Both the position numbers and the translations under genes were made by a program. From Mauremys mutica (lineage: Eukaryota > Chordata > Testudines > Geoemydidae): 64,000 nucleotides of DNA. The notes below the pieces were generated by a model. It did no database searches, was not told the DNA's origin, and was given only the letters and a program-made list of their open reading frames with translations. Below, in pieces: positions 34,863 to 45,795 of the stretch (position 1 is its first letter; each line of letters starts with the position of its first letter). The stretch is from NCBI RefSeq assembly GCF_020497125.1, contig NC_059072.1, forward strand, positions 53,354,697-53,418,696, written 5' to 3'.

Positions 34863-37764
34863 TGCACGGATTCTAAAACACACAAACACAGCAGAGCAAA
34901 GTGGCCTCCATCTCAGCAGACAATTGCCGTGCAGCAGTGGGGCAAGACTTGGGGAAATAAGGAACTTTTTGGCAACCAGGCCACCAGGAACAATCAATAT
35001 TCTAACAAAAATTACTGTAGAATCTTTAACATCCATGAATAGCTGGCAGATTCAATTATCTGAAACACCTCTGCACCATCAACTATATAGAAGTCAATTT
35101 ATTTATTTAGATGGATGGAAAGGGATGAGTCAGCCCTCCTGGAAGTCAAACCTGTGACTTCAGGGAATCTATATATTTCAGAGATGTTCTTAAACAACTA
35201 AATAATCCTCTCTAATTTCCGGTAAGCACACATAAATCTAATTATCCCATTCTACTTGGGGGGTAGGGGGTAATTGTTTTAACCATTTTAAATACCTTTG
35301 GAACTATTAGTTAAAACATTAACTTCTTTAAAATATGTATCGGATGTACAAGGTTACCTTGAGTGGAACACATATTGAACAAATAAATTACATTTTCATC
35401 AGCTCGTGTAGACTTGGATCCAATGTTTACTGAAATCAGTGAAAGACGTCCCATCGATTTTAATGAATGCTGGATCAGGTCCACAGTGCAAACATCTGAT
35501 TTCTGCCAATACATTTAGAGTGAGTAGGGTTAAAGCAGTCCTCATAAAACTTCATCTCTTTTTGATGTGTTTTATTTTCCACAAGCAAAGAAACACATCT
35601 AGATAAACCAGGAACCCAGTCAAAGTAATGGAAAACAGTGAACTAGTCTTGATCAAATCACTTTTCCTCCATGTTTAATTTAGAGCCCAGAGTGGTGCTG
35701 GTCACAAGGCCACTATACAACTACAAATATGAGGCTGAAAGACCTGGAACATATGCACTTTCCCCAATGTATCACAATTACAGAAACATGACAAATGACT
35801 TTTTACTGATCCACTGTGAAACTTCAGTGCTCAATATCGTTTAAATGTTTCATTTCTTTTTTGTAGAGGGGTGGTCTAGCTGTTTCATTATTGGGGGAGC
35901 AATGTAAAAACTCATGGGGATGAAAAGATAAATGAAAGGTAAAAGATTTCCCAGAGAGAACAGAAATACAATCTAATGTAAAGAACCTTTCTGTCTCACT
36001 TGAACAGAAACCTCAAATAAAATGTTTCTAATGCTAAGTCCTCCTGCTGCTACTGATTCTGCAGTTCCAAAAAGTGCTGATTGGAAGCACAGTAAAAATG
36101 TTTAAATTTGAAAAGCCATTTCAAAAGGGTTTTGGATCAAGGGAACCCAAAGTCTCTTTTCAAACTTGTCCACCTAAGGCAGGTGCCCAAATGCCCATTA
36201 GATATTTAGATCCCCATTATATTTAGGGAGCTGAGTAGCCACAATCTAGGATGCTGGCCATCTAATTTGGGCTACTAATTTAGATGACAGAGTTTTTTGT
36301 TTCATAATCTCTCCCCCAAGCAAACATGAATTCTTCTTGGAATTATCTAATTTTCCTAGTGCACATATGACCAGTGTCCACCCTATAGTAACAGCAGGAT
36401 TGAAGGGGTTTAAAAATCACCTTTAGTTTAACAGACGTTTTAACCCCCCCAAAACTATAAAAGAAATGAGAACACTTTAAAGCCCAGGAGGTGGTCTTTC
36501 TTAGCTCAGCTGTCTAGGACCATAGTATGCCTGAATAACTACAAAAATATATTTTTCCCCCATTTGATGCTTCTATTGTACACTGCAAACCCAATTGGAA
36601 CAGACTTTTTTAAAAAAATACTCTGTAACCTATAAGTAATTAGATGGTTGGACAGATGAACTGAGCACCCAAAATGGATTGTAAAGTTTTGGAGCTTGGC
36701 CTGCAAAGAACACTGGAAAGGAATACAGGTCAGTGTTTCTAGTTCTCCATTTACTCATGAGCTAGACAAACTTTCTATCCTTGGGAAGGGAACATCTTGT
36801 TCAGTAGTGGGCCTGTTCACCTATGTGGCTCCTCTGGGTTCCTGTACACCCTACCAATGCTGCTTCTACAGGAACCATTGGCAATATCTATTCTAGCCTA
36901 TATATGTTCTTATATTACCCTCATCACCATACTATCTGAGTACCTTCCAGTAGTGAATTAAGTGACATTACTAACATGTTGCTTGTTCTCATGCTCTCCC
37001 CGCAGGAAGAAGTTTGGGGGAAAATAATCCTACCAAAACAAAACTTCCTCCTCTCAACTCATGCAGTACTAGCCACAGAAAGGTTAGAGCAAGACTTAAT
37101 GCTGTTGTAAGCTGTGTTAACTCCTACTTTGATTTCCATAAGAATATCTGCAAGATCAGTGGAGGATGGTGTTCTGGAGAGTGGAGGAAAGGTTCCATGG
37201 AGGTGACATTGCTTCCTCTACCATGCCCTCAACTACATATCTCCCAGGTTTTGACTTTGATAGCCAGAAAAGGGATAGTTTTGCCTCTTAAAGAGAGTCC
37301 TGAATTCCTTAAAAACCTAGAATTGTGACGTGACCCTCTTAAAAAGAAGAACTTATGTAAGAAAGAAGAACATGAACAATTACACAGCTCATAGCCAGTT
37401 TGTATACTCTATTTATATATCCGCTTGGGAGGTATTGTGGAGGGATAGCAGTTTCAGAATGTAAAAGAGCAGCTTTGGCATAAATTCAGTGTTCTACTTT
37501 GACTCAGATAATTCCCATTCCTGCATAGATTTATTTGTAGTCTCTAGGAATTGGTCAGTAGTATACAATGGATATCTGTCATTTTATCGAGAGCCATCTC
37601 TGACCATTTAACAATAGATTATTCACTAACAATAAAACCATGGAAAGCATTAGACTGCCATTTTAACTCCAGTTTACTGGAATAACTGGAATGACAAAAA
37701 CAAGAAACAGTAGGGAACTGCCAAATAGAAAAACTGTGGTACTGCTAAGAAAGCATACTATTTC

Positions 37765-38775
37765 ATAAACAAGGCAAATGTCTTGTCCAATATCTACTTG
37801 TGAAGATGTACCTAGTGGAGCCCTGCAGGGGTCAGTTTTGGGTCCAGTACTATTCAATATTTTCATTAATGACTTGGATAATAGAGTGGAGAGTATGCTT
37901 ATAATATTTACCAAGATGGGAGGGATTGCAAACACTGTGGAGGACAGGTTTAAAATTCAAAATGACTTTGACAAATTAGAGGATTGGTCAGAAATCAACA
38001 AGATGAAATTCAATAAAGACAAGTGCAAAGTACTTCACTTAGGAAGGAAAAATCAAATAGACAACTACAAAATCAGGAATTACTGTCTAGGTGGTAGTAC
38101 AACTGAAAAGGATCCAGGCGTGATAGTGGATCATAAATTAAATGTAAGTCATCAATGTAATGCAGCTGCAAAAAGGCTAATATGATTCTGGGGTGTATTA
38201 ACAAGAGTGTTGCAGTTAAGACACAGGGAGCAATTGTACAAGTCTACTTGGCATTGCTGAGGCCTCAACTGAAGTACTGGGTCCAATTCTGGGCACCGTA
38301 ATTTAGGAAGGATGTGGACAAATTGGAAAGAGTTCAGAGGAGAGCAACAAAAATGATAAAAGGTTTAGAACACCTGACATATGCAGAAAGGTTAGAAAAA
38401 CTGGGCATGTTTAGTCTTGAGAAAAGAAGACTGAGGGGGTACCTGATAACGGCCTTCCAATATGTTAAGGGCTGTTATAAAGAGGATTGTGATCAATTGT
38501 TCTCTGTGTCGACTGAAGGTAGGACAAGAAGTAATGGTCTTAATCTGCAGCCAGGGAGATTTTGGTTAGATGTTAGGAAAAACTTTCTAACTATAAGGGT
38601 AGATAAGCTCTGGACTAGGCTTACAAGGGAAGTTCCCATCATTTGAAGCTTTTAAAAACAAGTTGAACAAATACCTGTCTGGTATGGTCTAGGTTTATTT
38701 TGGTTCTGCCACAGCACAGGAGGCTAGACTTGATGACTTCTCAAGGTCCCTTCCAGCCCTACATTTCTATGATTC
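37765..38775 (+). pseudogene. CR1 LINE copy, ADD of the catalytic FADD deleted
   Basis: Remains of the CR1 reverse transcriptase and 3' end. From 37778 the frame reads through motif B ('LQGSVLGPVLFNIFIND'), then 'MLIIFTKMGGIANT', where a functional CR1 has FADDTKLGG: the three residues ADD are missing, an in-frame 9-bp loss. It continues with 'MKFNKDKCKVLHLGRKN' to a frameshift near 38185. A TAA lies near 38299, and the C-terminal part with 'LERVQRRATKMIKGLEHLTY' runs in a new frame from 38314 to about 38646. The tail has 'ttgatgacttctcaaggtcc' and 'tttctatgattctt'. The copy is non-functional and 5'-truncated. Confidence 0.92.
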
Positions 38776-39104
38776 TTGTTAACTTCTCTGCAGCTACATG
38801 CCATGGGCCCTCAATGGAGCAGCGTGTCAGCATGAGTCTCCAGTAGCCTGCCTGCCTTTCTGGTGTAGAACATCACTTACACTAGGAAAGAAGGAAGGGG
38901 ACAAAGTATCTTAGGTACTTGCATCATTCATATTCAGATCTTTAAATCTGGGTCTTCGAAACATCATTGCAAATTACGGAACACCTTCTTACAGCTGTCC
39001 AGAGAGCAACAATTCCATTTCACAGCAACTTCCAGGTTTAGAATTTTGTTTTCATTCCACACTGGGGAGAAAAAAAAAGAACAAACCTTTGAACAAAAAT
39101 GGAA
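38776..39104. other. no gene seen
   Basis: Short interval between the CR1 copy and a fold-back repeat. Nothing recognisable. Confidence 0.5.
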
Positions 39105-39250
39105 AGTTCTTTGTTCGATAGCCTGGTGGTTGGGATGTGGCGGGGCCAGGTTCAAGAGTTTTTCATCCCAGATAATGCCAAATCAGGCAAAGCAGAAACT
39201 TGAACCATGCAAGTGCCCTGACCACCAGCCTATAGCGTCTCTTCCTTGCT
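39105..39250. repeat. tRNA-like fold-back repeat
   Basis: The left phrase 'atagcctggtggttgggatg', followed by 'ccaggttcaag', is inverted to the right as 'cttgaaccatg' and 'ccaccagcctatag'. 'GGTTCAAG' resembles a Pol III B box (GGTTCRANTCC), here present on both arms in opposite directions. Relatives lie at 44180, 50248 and 62770. Confidence 0.7.
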
Positions 39251-40020
39251 CGTACAAAGCTTCTTGGTGAAATGTTCATCAAAACAGATACGCCTCTATG
39301 AAACATTTCAACTTTGACAAAACAGAATATTTCAGCTATAACAGTTCCTACCCCTCTAGTTCTACCAGATTTCTGGGTTTGTTCTGCCACTCATCACTTC
39401 CACATAAAATAGACTGGCAATGCAAAGTCCCTAGTGGAGTTTTGTAATCTCTGGCTCATCCTCCTTGTCAAGTTATAGAAAGCACTGCTTTTTATCTGGT
39501 CTAATTTTACCAGCCATTTATTTCATTGAATGACTCCTTATATTATGGAACAGGTGGAAAAGAGTGGACTGGGCAGTTTTCTATGTGACCTTCATAATTT
39601 TTAATACCTTAGTTCAGTCCCCTGGCATCACGCTCCTCTCCAGGTTAAATATTTAGTTTTTTAAATCTCTTGCTCTTTAAGCATTTTATCCACAAAATGT
39701 ATGTAGACAAACAGGCCAAACATTTGAACAAAAATCCTGCCCAGTGCATAGCAAATGGCATTGTTATCACTGATAAATCAGAGTAGTAATCTCACCTTGA
39801 CTGATATGAGTGATAAGAGTCCCACCAGTGCAGTTTATATTAGAACTATTTCACAAGTAATAGAGATTATTAATTAGTCACAAAAATTACAGCAAAAAGA
39901 ATTTCTAAAAGGGACACTTAATATACCCATATCAAATTGGATGTATAAGTAGGAGACATGGATCATATCAGGTAATAAGAAAGGAGTACTAGAAATGGCC
40001 TTTCATTCAGAAAGAAAAGA

Positions 40021-40650
40021 TTAAGGGCTTGGCTACAGTGGAGAGTTGCAGCGCTGGTGGTAGCTTTACAGCACTGCAACTCACTCACCATCCACCCTTG
40101 CAAGGCACATACAGCGCTGTATCTCCCTGGCTACAGCGCTGGCTGTACTCCACCTTGGCCTGGGGAATAACGACTGCAGCGCTGGTGCTGCAGTGCTGGA
40201 GTGCCAGTGTAAACAGTGATTAATCTTACTACGCTGTAACTGACCTCTGGAATTTTCCCATAATGCTTTTAACTAAAAAACTCTCTTTGTTTTGTTATGA
40301 TGCCTCTCTTTGTTTTGTTGTGAACTCGGGGCTCCCGGAGCTGCTTATCTAAAAAACAAACACAGCTACTGTTTGCTGTGAATGAGGCAGGCAGGGGGAT
40401 GAATGTCCACAGCCTAGTGTTTGCTTGAGGAGAGAAACAGCACGGCGGGGGAGGGGGGCAGGGAGTCCGTCGGAGCAGCTGCTTATCTGGTCTGCAGGCT
40501 ATTTGCATTTAAGAGTGAATGAGGGGTCGGAGAAGTGGTCAGAATTTGCAAGGCAGGGAGCTGACACAGTGTTGGCTCCAAAAATCCACTCTCTCTCTCT
40601 CCCGCACGCTCCCTGTCACACTCCACCCCACCCCCTGCCTATAGACAAGA
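40021..40650. mobile_element. hAT-like element, left part
   Basis: It begins 'ttaagggcttggctacagtg', a terminus of the turtle hAT-like type. The 5' third is rich in 'cagcgctg' palindromes (40050-40200). It continues through 'ataatgcttttaactaaaaa' and two copies of 'ctctctttgttttgtt' (about 40282 and 40305). I recall this order from longer turtle copies. The matching right terminus is not visible, so this is a 3'-truncated or highly diverged copy. No transposase. The end coordinate is approximate. Confidence 0.6.
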
Positions 40651-42891
40651 AATAAAAGGCAAATCTCTTTGAAGGTTCATTGCTAGTGCCTGCCTACCCA
40701 ATCTGGAGCCAGCCAACATGGGTGTGAGTGTCCCGGGCCTAGTACTGTTGTAAGTGTTTGATCACTACTTTGGATTGTATGTTACTCTATGGGTGTGATG
40801 ATTGCCCAGGCATTTAAGGCATATTTGGAGCAGCTATATAAAGGCCATCTGGTCCTCAGATTTAATAAGGGAATTTATGGTTGAATTTGTGTCATGGTGG
40901 TATCCTGTATTAATAATAATATTTCCATAGGTCTGGATTATAACCACAGATAATTTAAAATTTGTACTCTATGAAACCCCAACCTAAGCATTCTCAGACA
41001 TGGCTGCCCCCACAGTTACTTTATACTAGCCTAAAGTCCTAGCGTTCTCATTCCATCATTTGGGACCTGACATCCTCTGGGCTACTCCCCCCTCCTTTAT
41101 ATATGAGTTGGGTAATGAACCAGTTGCACCAATGAGTCAGCAAAATCCATGTAACACTTTCTCAGCAGGATGCACACTTGCTAACAGGGTGAGGTCTTGC
41201 ATTCAAACACTGCTAACACTTTGAGAGCTTCAGAGGAAGAGTGTAAATTATTATTATTAAAGGTGTTTGAAAAACATTTTGGATAAATGTTGCATCTTAC
41301 TAGTATTCTTAGCAGAAAGAACAGACATGTTAAAAACTAATGTTTCACCCTGACTCCTACAGTGTTTGTGCTCCAATGATTTTATCCCTGAAGACAGAAC
41401 ACAGAATTTTGGAAAAAACTGAAACTATCAAACTCCCAATGAAATTACTACATGCCCTCTTTAAAATTGATTTCTGATTAGAGAATAAATTGCCAAGAAG
41501 CCGCTCAGATTAAAATAGAAAAAATGATAATCTATTAGTGGGCATTGTTAACGTGTCAATTTATTAGAAAAGACAAGTTAAATGAAATAAAAATGGTTTG
41601 CCCTTAGGTGAAAATTAAACTGAACATTTGGGAGGAACAGAGTAAAAAGAGGTGATTTTTCTCTCTCTCAAGATCAATTGATTTTTCTGTGGACCCATGG
41701 TACAAGCCAGGTTGTGCAGTAAAGATCGACTGTGGCTGCAGGGAGGTCTTTGTGAATTAATTCACAAAGAAAACTTGAAATTCTTTGATCAAGTCCAAAC
41801 AGAGCCTAAAATTTTTCTTCACTTCTAAGGCAATATAACCCAAATTTAAATACTCATGCACAATCACTTAAACAATTTGATTTATTTTAAAGAAGAATGC
41901 AGAAAAATAATATCTGGTGTGTCATCAGGACACCTAGAAAGTCAGATAGACACTTTACTATATGTGTAAACAAGGAGAAGAAAATGGACTATAGAAAAAA
42001 AGGAACTTATTCAAATATACAGTGAACATATTATACGTGTACTTCTTTTCATGGAGAGAATTTCCTTGGGGAATATTAAAAAAGGCAGTTAGCAAAATGT
42101 TTCCAAAAAGTCATGAAATGATTGGACAGATCCTTACTCAAGTAAGAAGTTCTTACTCACACAGGTAGTCTGATTAATTTGAATGGGAATGTCTGTAGTA
42201 GTGAGAGTTTCCAGGATCAGGCCTGTATACTGAGACATTGGACCAGATTCTCAGCTGTCCAGAGTTGGGATTCAGTGAAAATGAGGAGAGCCTAGGGAGA
42301 AAAAGTGAATGTAAGCCACCTTTCTGTGCCCCAGACCTCGGTCCTAAGGGCTATTTTAAATTAAATGAGCTGCAGGGACTACTGCATGGTCCAAGGGTCA
42401 GGCAGAATGCCATGTGTTCTACCCCATACTCTCCTGTCCCCAGCATACAGTTACAGGGAGAGATGGGAGAAGTCAGATCCACAGAGCTGGCATGGCTACC
42501 TGGGGATACCTCTTTCTTACAGAAATCTTTTTCAGCTATTTTACACAACTCGCCACATGCCAGCAGGGCGGAGAACCTGGCACATCATAAAGAAGAAATC
42601 TGCCATTGTCATGCAGGCCCCAGTCCTGCCATAGGATCCATCTGGAAACCCCATTGATTTCCACTGGAAATTTCACAATATAATTTTTTGCACTGAATGA
42701 AACATTTCAAATGTCTTCATCTTTGGATAAAAGAATGGAACTTTGACCAAAATTCTAAGTTTCAGAATTTCAAATTTCAAAAAATGTAGAAATCTTTTTA
42801 AAAATTGGTCCTATTTGTGCGTTTGTCTTCAAAACTTCAATACTTTTGTGAATATGAATCACAATCAAAGTAAGAAAACATCCTTTTTGGA
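40651..42891. other. no gene supported
   Basis: It contains a perfect 24-bp palindrome at 41747-41770. The 139-codon open frame at 42238-42657 (+) begins with a dispersed-repeat phrase ('ggaccagattctcagctg') and has no recognisable domain; I treat it as non-coding. No splice-flanked exon was recognised. Confidence 0.5.
41747..41770. repeat. 24-bp perfect palindrome
   Basis: TCTTTGTGAATT is followed directly by its reverse complement. There is no mismatch or spacer. Function unknown; in AT-rich DNA shorter palindromes occur by chance, but 24 perfect bases are unusual. Confidence 0.9.
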
Positions 42892-42980
42892 TGGATTTCA
42901 GAGTAGCAGCCATGTTAGTCTGTATCCGCAAAAAAAACAGGAGTACTTGTGGCACCTTAAAGACTAACAAATTTATTTAA

Positions 42981-43020
42981 GCATGAGCTTTCGTGAGCTA
43001 CAGCTCACTTCTTCGGATGC
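42981..43020 (-). ncRNA. hammerhead-like RNA motif, copy 1
   Basis: Minus strand, 40 nt: closing stem GCAU/AUGC, core CCGAAGA, an extra A, stem GUGAGC/GCUCAC with loop UGUA, then GAAA, GCUC and the closing strand. The hammerhead consensus is CUGANGA, stem II, GAAA, a short helix III, then UH at the cleavage site. Here U4 of the core is C and there is one extra A, so cleavage is doubtful. The second copy at 51246-51285 keeps the fold with compensatory changes. Penelope-like elements are known to carry hammerhead motifs with very short helix III. Confidence 0.5.
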
Positions 43021-43447
43021 ATAGAATGGAACACACAGACAGGGGATATTTATACATACAGAGAACATGAAAAGGTGGAAGTATGCATACCAACAGGCAG
43101 AGTCTAATCAATTGAGATGAGCTATCTTTAGCAGGAGGAAAAAAACTTTTTGAAGTGATAATTAAGATGGCCCATAGAAGGTATGAGGAGAACTTAACAT
43201 AGGGAAATAGATTCAATTGGTGTAATGGAATGGTTGGGTCATTACACCAATTGAATCTATTTCCCTTTGTTAAGTTCTCCTCACACCTTCTATGGGCCAT
43301 CTTAATTATCACTTCAAAAAGTTTTTTTCCTCCTGCTAATGATAGCTCATCTCAATTGATTAGACTCTGCCTGTTGGTATGCATACTTCCACCTTTTCAT
43401 GTTCTCTGTATGTATAAATATCCCCTGTCTGTGTGTTCCATTCTATG
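43020..43447. repeat. 208-bp inverted repeat, 12-nt spacer
   Basis: Left arm 43020-43227 and right arm 43240-43447 are equal in length and, aligned by eye, differ at three positions without indels. The spacer is 'gaatggttgggt'. The transcript of either strand would form a long hairpin. The near identity suggests a recent origin or arm-to-arm conversion. Confidence 0.95.
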
Positions 43448-43460
43448 AATCCTTTTTGGA

Positions 43461-44179
43461 GGTTCTCAAACCTCACTGTGACTATTTAACAATCTCCCCA
43501 TTACAATTATGCAGACAGTATAGTAAAACATTAAAAAGAAAGTAATAATGTTTTTTCGTCCTCTCTGTAACACTTTAAAAATATCACTTAAAGTGGCCAT
43601 AAGGCGGTTTGGGATTTGTGTGCATAGCTGCCATTAAAGTGAAATGGGACCTCCATGTGTGCGTCAAAAGCCAGAATATGGCCCAGTCTAACGCCACAAC
43701 GGTCTCTTCTTCTGGGAAAGCGGGAATTTAAAAGGAGACCTTTGGAGTGTTCAAAGCTGTGGTATTTTCTGTACATGTTTAGCTAGTGATATTTAAAGGT
43801 ATGACAACAAAGAAAAGCCCTTTTTACATTTTTGATGCATATAAGGTGGAATGAAACATCCTCCTTAAAACTTTAAAAATAGCAAGGGAGCTAGCTTGCC
43901 AGCTAGGTTACATTTGCTGACCAATGCAAGGTAATGTACGCTGGAAAGGAATAACATTAGAATTGCTCAAACACACCACAGGGCACTAAATTAAATGCAG
44001 CCACTCAGGAAGAGGCCTGAGGGATCATGTGCACATCTCGATCAAAATCTCCACTTGGTGTTCAGCAGTGGTCAAAAAAGAAAACAAAATGTGGGGATGT
44101 ATAAAGAATGGACCAAAAAAAATCTGTTTCAGTCGATCCGAAAATATTCATTAATTTGGCCTGACTAGTTTTGACTGGG
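43461..44179. other. no gene seen
   Basis: AT-rich DNA with no recognised elements or coding signature. Confidence 0.5.
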
Positions 44180-44520
44180 AACAATGTTTTGAGGGCCAGC
44201 TTCAGATGTGGTAGACCCAGATTTGAATCCTTACTTAGGAGCAAGGATTTGAACTCAGATCTCCCTGCTTCCCAATTGAGCATCCTAACCATCAGGCTAT
44301 AAAATCTTTGCTCTGCCTGCATCAGCATGAGGATTTGAATCCACATCTCTCACCTCCCAGGTGAACAGCTTAATCACAGGCCATAAAGTCGGTCTCATTC
44401 TCTCTTTCTCTCTTTGCCCCAATAAATATTTAAGTATTTGTAAAAGTGGAAAAGCTTCAACAAGAGAGATTGAGAACAATATGCTCCAGAATAGCCCATA
44501 ACCTGATGGTATCCATCTCA
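44180..44520. repeat. tRNA-like fold-back repeat
   Basis: Several B-box-like phrases in minus orientation ('ggatttgaactcagatctcc', 'ggatttgaatccacatctct'), each followed by 'cctaaccatcaggctataaa' or a relative, and then 'aagcttcaacaagagagatt', which matches 50249-50275 in the copy at 50248. Two related halves appear to lie in series. No TSD identified. Confidence 0.65.
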
Positions 44521-45497
44521 CTGCCTCTAGGCAGCATGCAATCCAATCACCAGTCAAGGTTTAAAAGTGGATTAGATATTTATAGGGATACCAAGGACAT
44601 CCAAAGTTACATTAAATTGGCAAAAAAAAATGAAAGGGATATGTACTGGATATAATCCAAACACTAACTCCCTGGGAACACTGGAAAGAAGTTCCCCTGA
44701 GGGACAGGTTATGTCATAATTGCCCACTTAGGTTTGTTTGTTTGTTTGTTTTGGTGGGGGTGGGGGATTACACCTTCCTTTGAAGCACTGGCCACTCTCA
44801 GAAACAAGCTACTGGGCTAGATTAGTCATTGGTCTAATTCAGTATGGTAATTTTTGTGTTCATCTCTCTTTTTTTATACTATCCGGAGTAATGACAACAT
44901 ACGAAGTAATATTTCTCATGAAAATAAACTCCCTCCATCCACATGACTTACTTCAGTGTTACTGCTGCTACAAAAAATAAGATTAATCACTGCTTATCTT
45001 CATATCTATATTTCTAATTCAAAATAGAGTTGTCTGCAAGTCTCCATATATCTGTCATGCCTCATTGATCTAAATTATACCAGAGGAAAGCTTTCCCCAG
45101 GTTTTCATATAATTATATAACCTTTCTCTGACTGACACCAGCTCTTTTATCTTATCTCTGTAGAGCTGTTGCAGGCTGCAATTATCCCCTTTTGGCTTAG
45201 AAACTCAGTGCTGTCACCACTGGGGTCCAAATTGAAAATACTGCACCTTCAGGACAGGCTTTTTTTTTTTTTTTTTTTTTTTTTTGGGTAAGATTTTGTC
45301 TGCTTGAAGGGTTAGAGCAGATTGCCATAGTTCCCTTCATGGAATGAGAAAAAAAGAGAGTGAACCAGCATTATTACCACAACTTCATGGTTCTTACGTT
45401 GCTGCTGTTTGAACACTTGCTTCGTCTGATAAGCATTCCATTTCAGACAGACTGTACTGTAAGCTTTCTGTGGCATGGAATGTTGCTTACTCTATGC
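44521..45497. other. no gene seen; T26 tract
   Basis: It includes 'gtttgtttgtttgtttt' near 44730 and an uninterrupted run of 26 T at 45260-45285. On the minus strand the latter would be a poly(A) tract, but no retroposed gene copy is recognisable next to it. Confidence 0.55.
45260..45285. repeat. poly(T), 26 nt
   Basis: Uninterrupted T run. It could be the poly(A) tail of a minus-strand retroposon, but nothing upstream of it on that strand supports this. Confidence 0.9.
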
Positions 45498-45777
45498 CTG
45501 CAGTGGTCCCGTGGCGGCGCTGGAGCATCCGCTGAAATGCCGCCGAATTTCCGCAGCATTTCTGTGGCAACGCCTCACGATAACGTTGCTTGTCAGTGGC
45601 AAGCGGCGTCATCGAGAGGTGTCGCCGCCGAATTTCTGCAGTATTTCGGCGGCGACGCCTCTTGATGACGCTGCTTGCCGCCGACAAGCGACGTCATCCA
45701 GAGGCGGCACCGCCGAAATGCCGAAGAAATTCGGGCTAGGACATGGGCGCATTTAGGCACCACGTTGGGGACCCCTG
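45498..45777. mobile_element. CpG-rich hAT-like MITE, imperfect TSD
   Basis: The right end reads inward 'caggggtccccaacgtggtg', a hAT terminus that I recall from turtle repeats; the left end 'cagtggtcccgtgg' matches partly. Candidate TSDs CTCTATGC (45490-45497) and CTCTATAG (45778-45785) share six of eight bases. The interior is very CpG-rich and built of inverted phrases around 'gccgccgaatttc'. No coding function. Confidence 0.65.
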
Positions 45778-45795
45778 CTCTATAGGGCCAGATTC

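Larger units (their letters stand above)
32919..37764. other. 4.8 kb without a supported gene
   Basis: It has dispersed repeat pieces at 32945-33035 and 33725-33870, a TG/CA-rich low-complexity stretch at about 33903-33995, and a perfect short hairpin at 34824-34862. The open frame at 37014-37328 (+, 104 codons) is unrecognised. Confidence 0.5.
42892..43448 (-). mobile_element. fold-back retroelement copy with 12-bp TSD (probable Penelope-like)
   Basis: Identical 12-bp sequences (ATCCTTTTTGGA) flank the insert at 42880-42891 and 43449-43460. Inside, on the plus strand, come about 128 bp starting near 'ttcagagtagcagccatgtt' and containing a hammerhead-like motif, then a 428-bp inverted repeat with 208-bp arms. 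From memory, longer turtle copies of this family carry, on the minus strand upstream of this part, a frame resembling the GIY-YIG endonuclease region of Penelope-like elements. Variable-length TSDs and inverted 5' partial copies fit that class. The class assignment is recall plus inference; the TSD and palindrome are seen directly. Confidence 0.75.

Noticed and set aside
34849..34870. Hairpin as a transcription terminator
   Set aside because: No following T-run, and intrinsic terminators of this type do not apply to a vertebrate Pol II context.
42238..42657. 139-codon plus-strand frame
   Set aside because: It begins in a dispersed repeat phrase and has no domain signature; composition is not clearly coding.
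42981..43020. Calling an active hammerhead ribozyme
   Set aside because: Both copies have C at the position where the core needs U, plus an extra A before stem II. The fold is reported only as hammerhead-like.
45260..45285. Poly(A) tail of a minus-strand processed pseudogene
   Set aside because: No gene-like sequence adjoins the tract on the expected side, and no flanking duplication was found.
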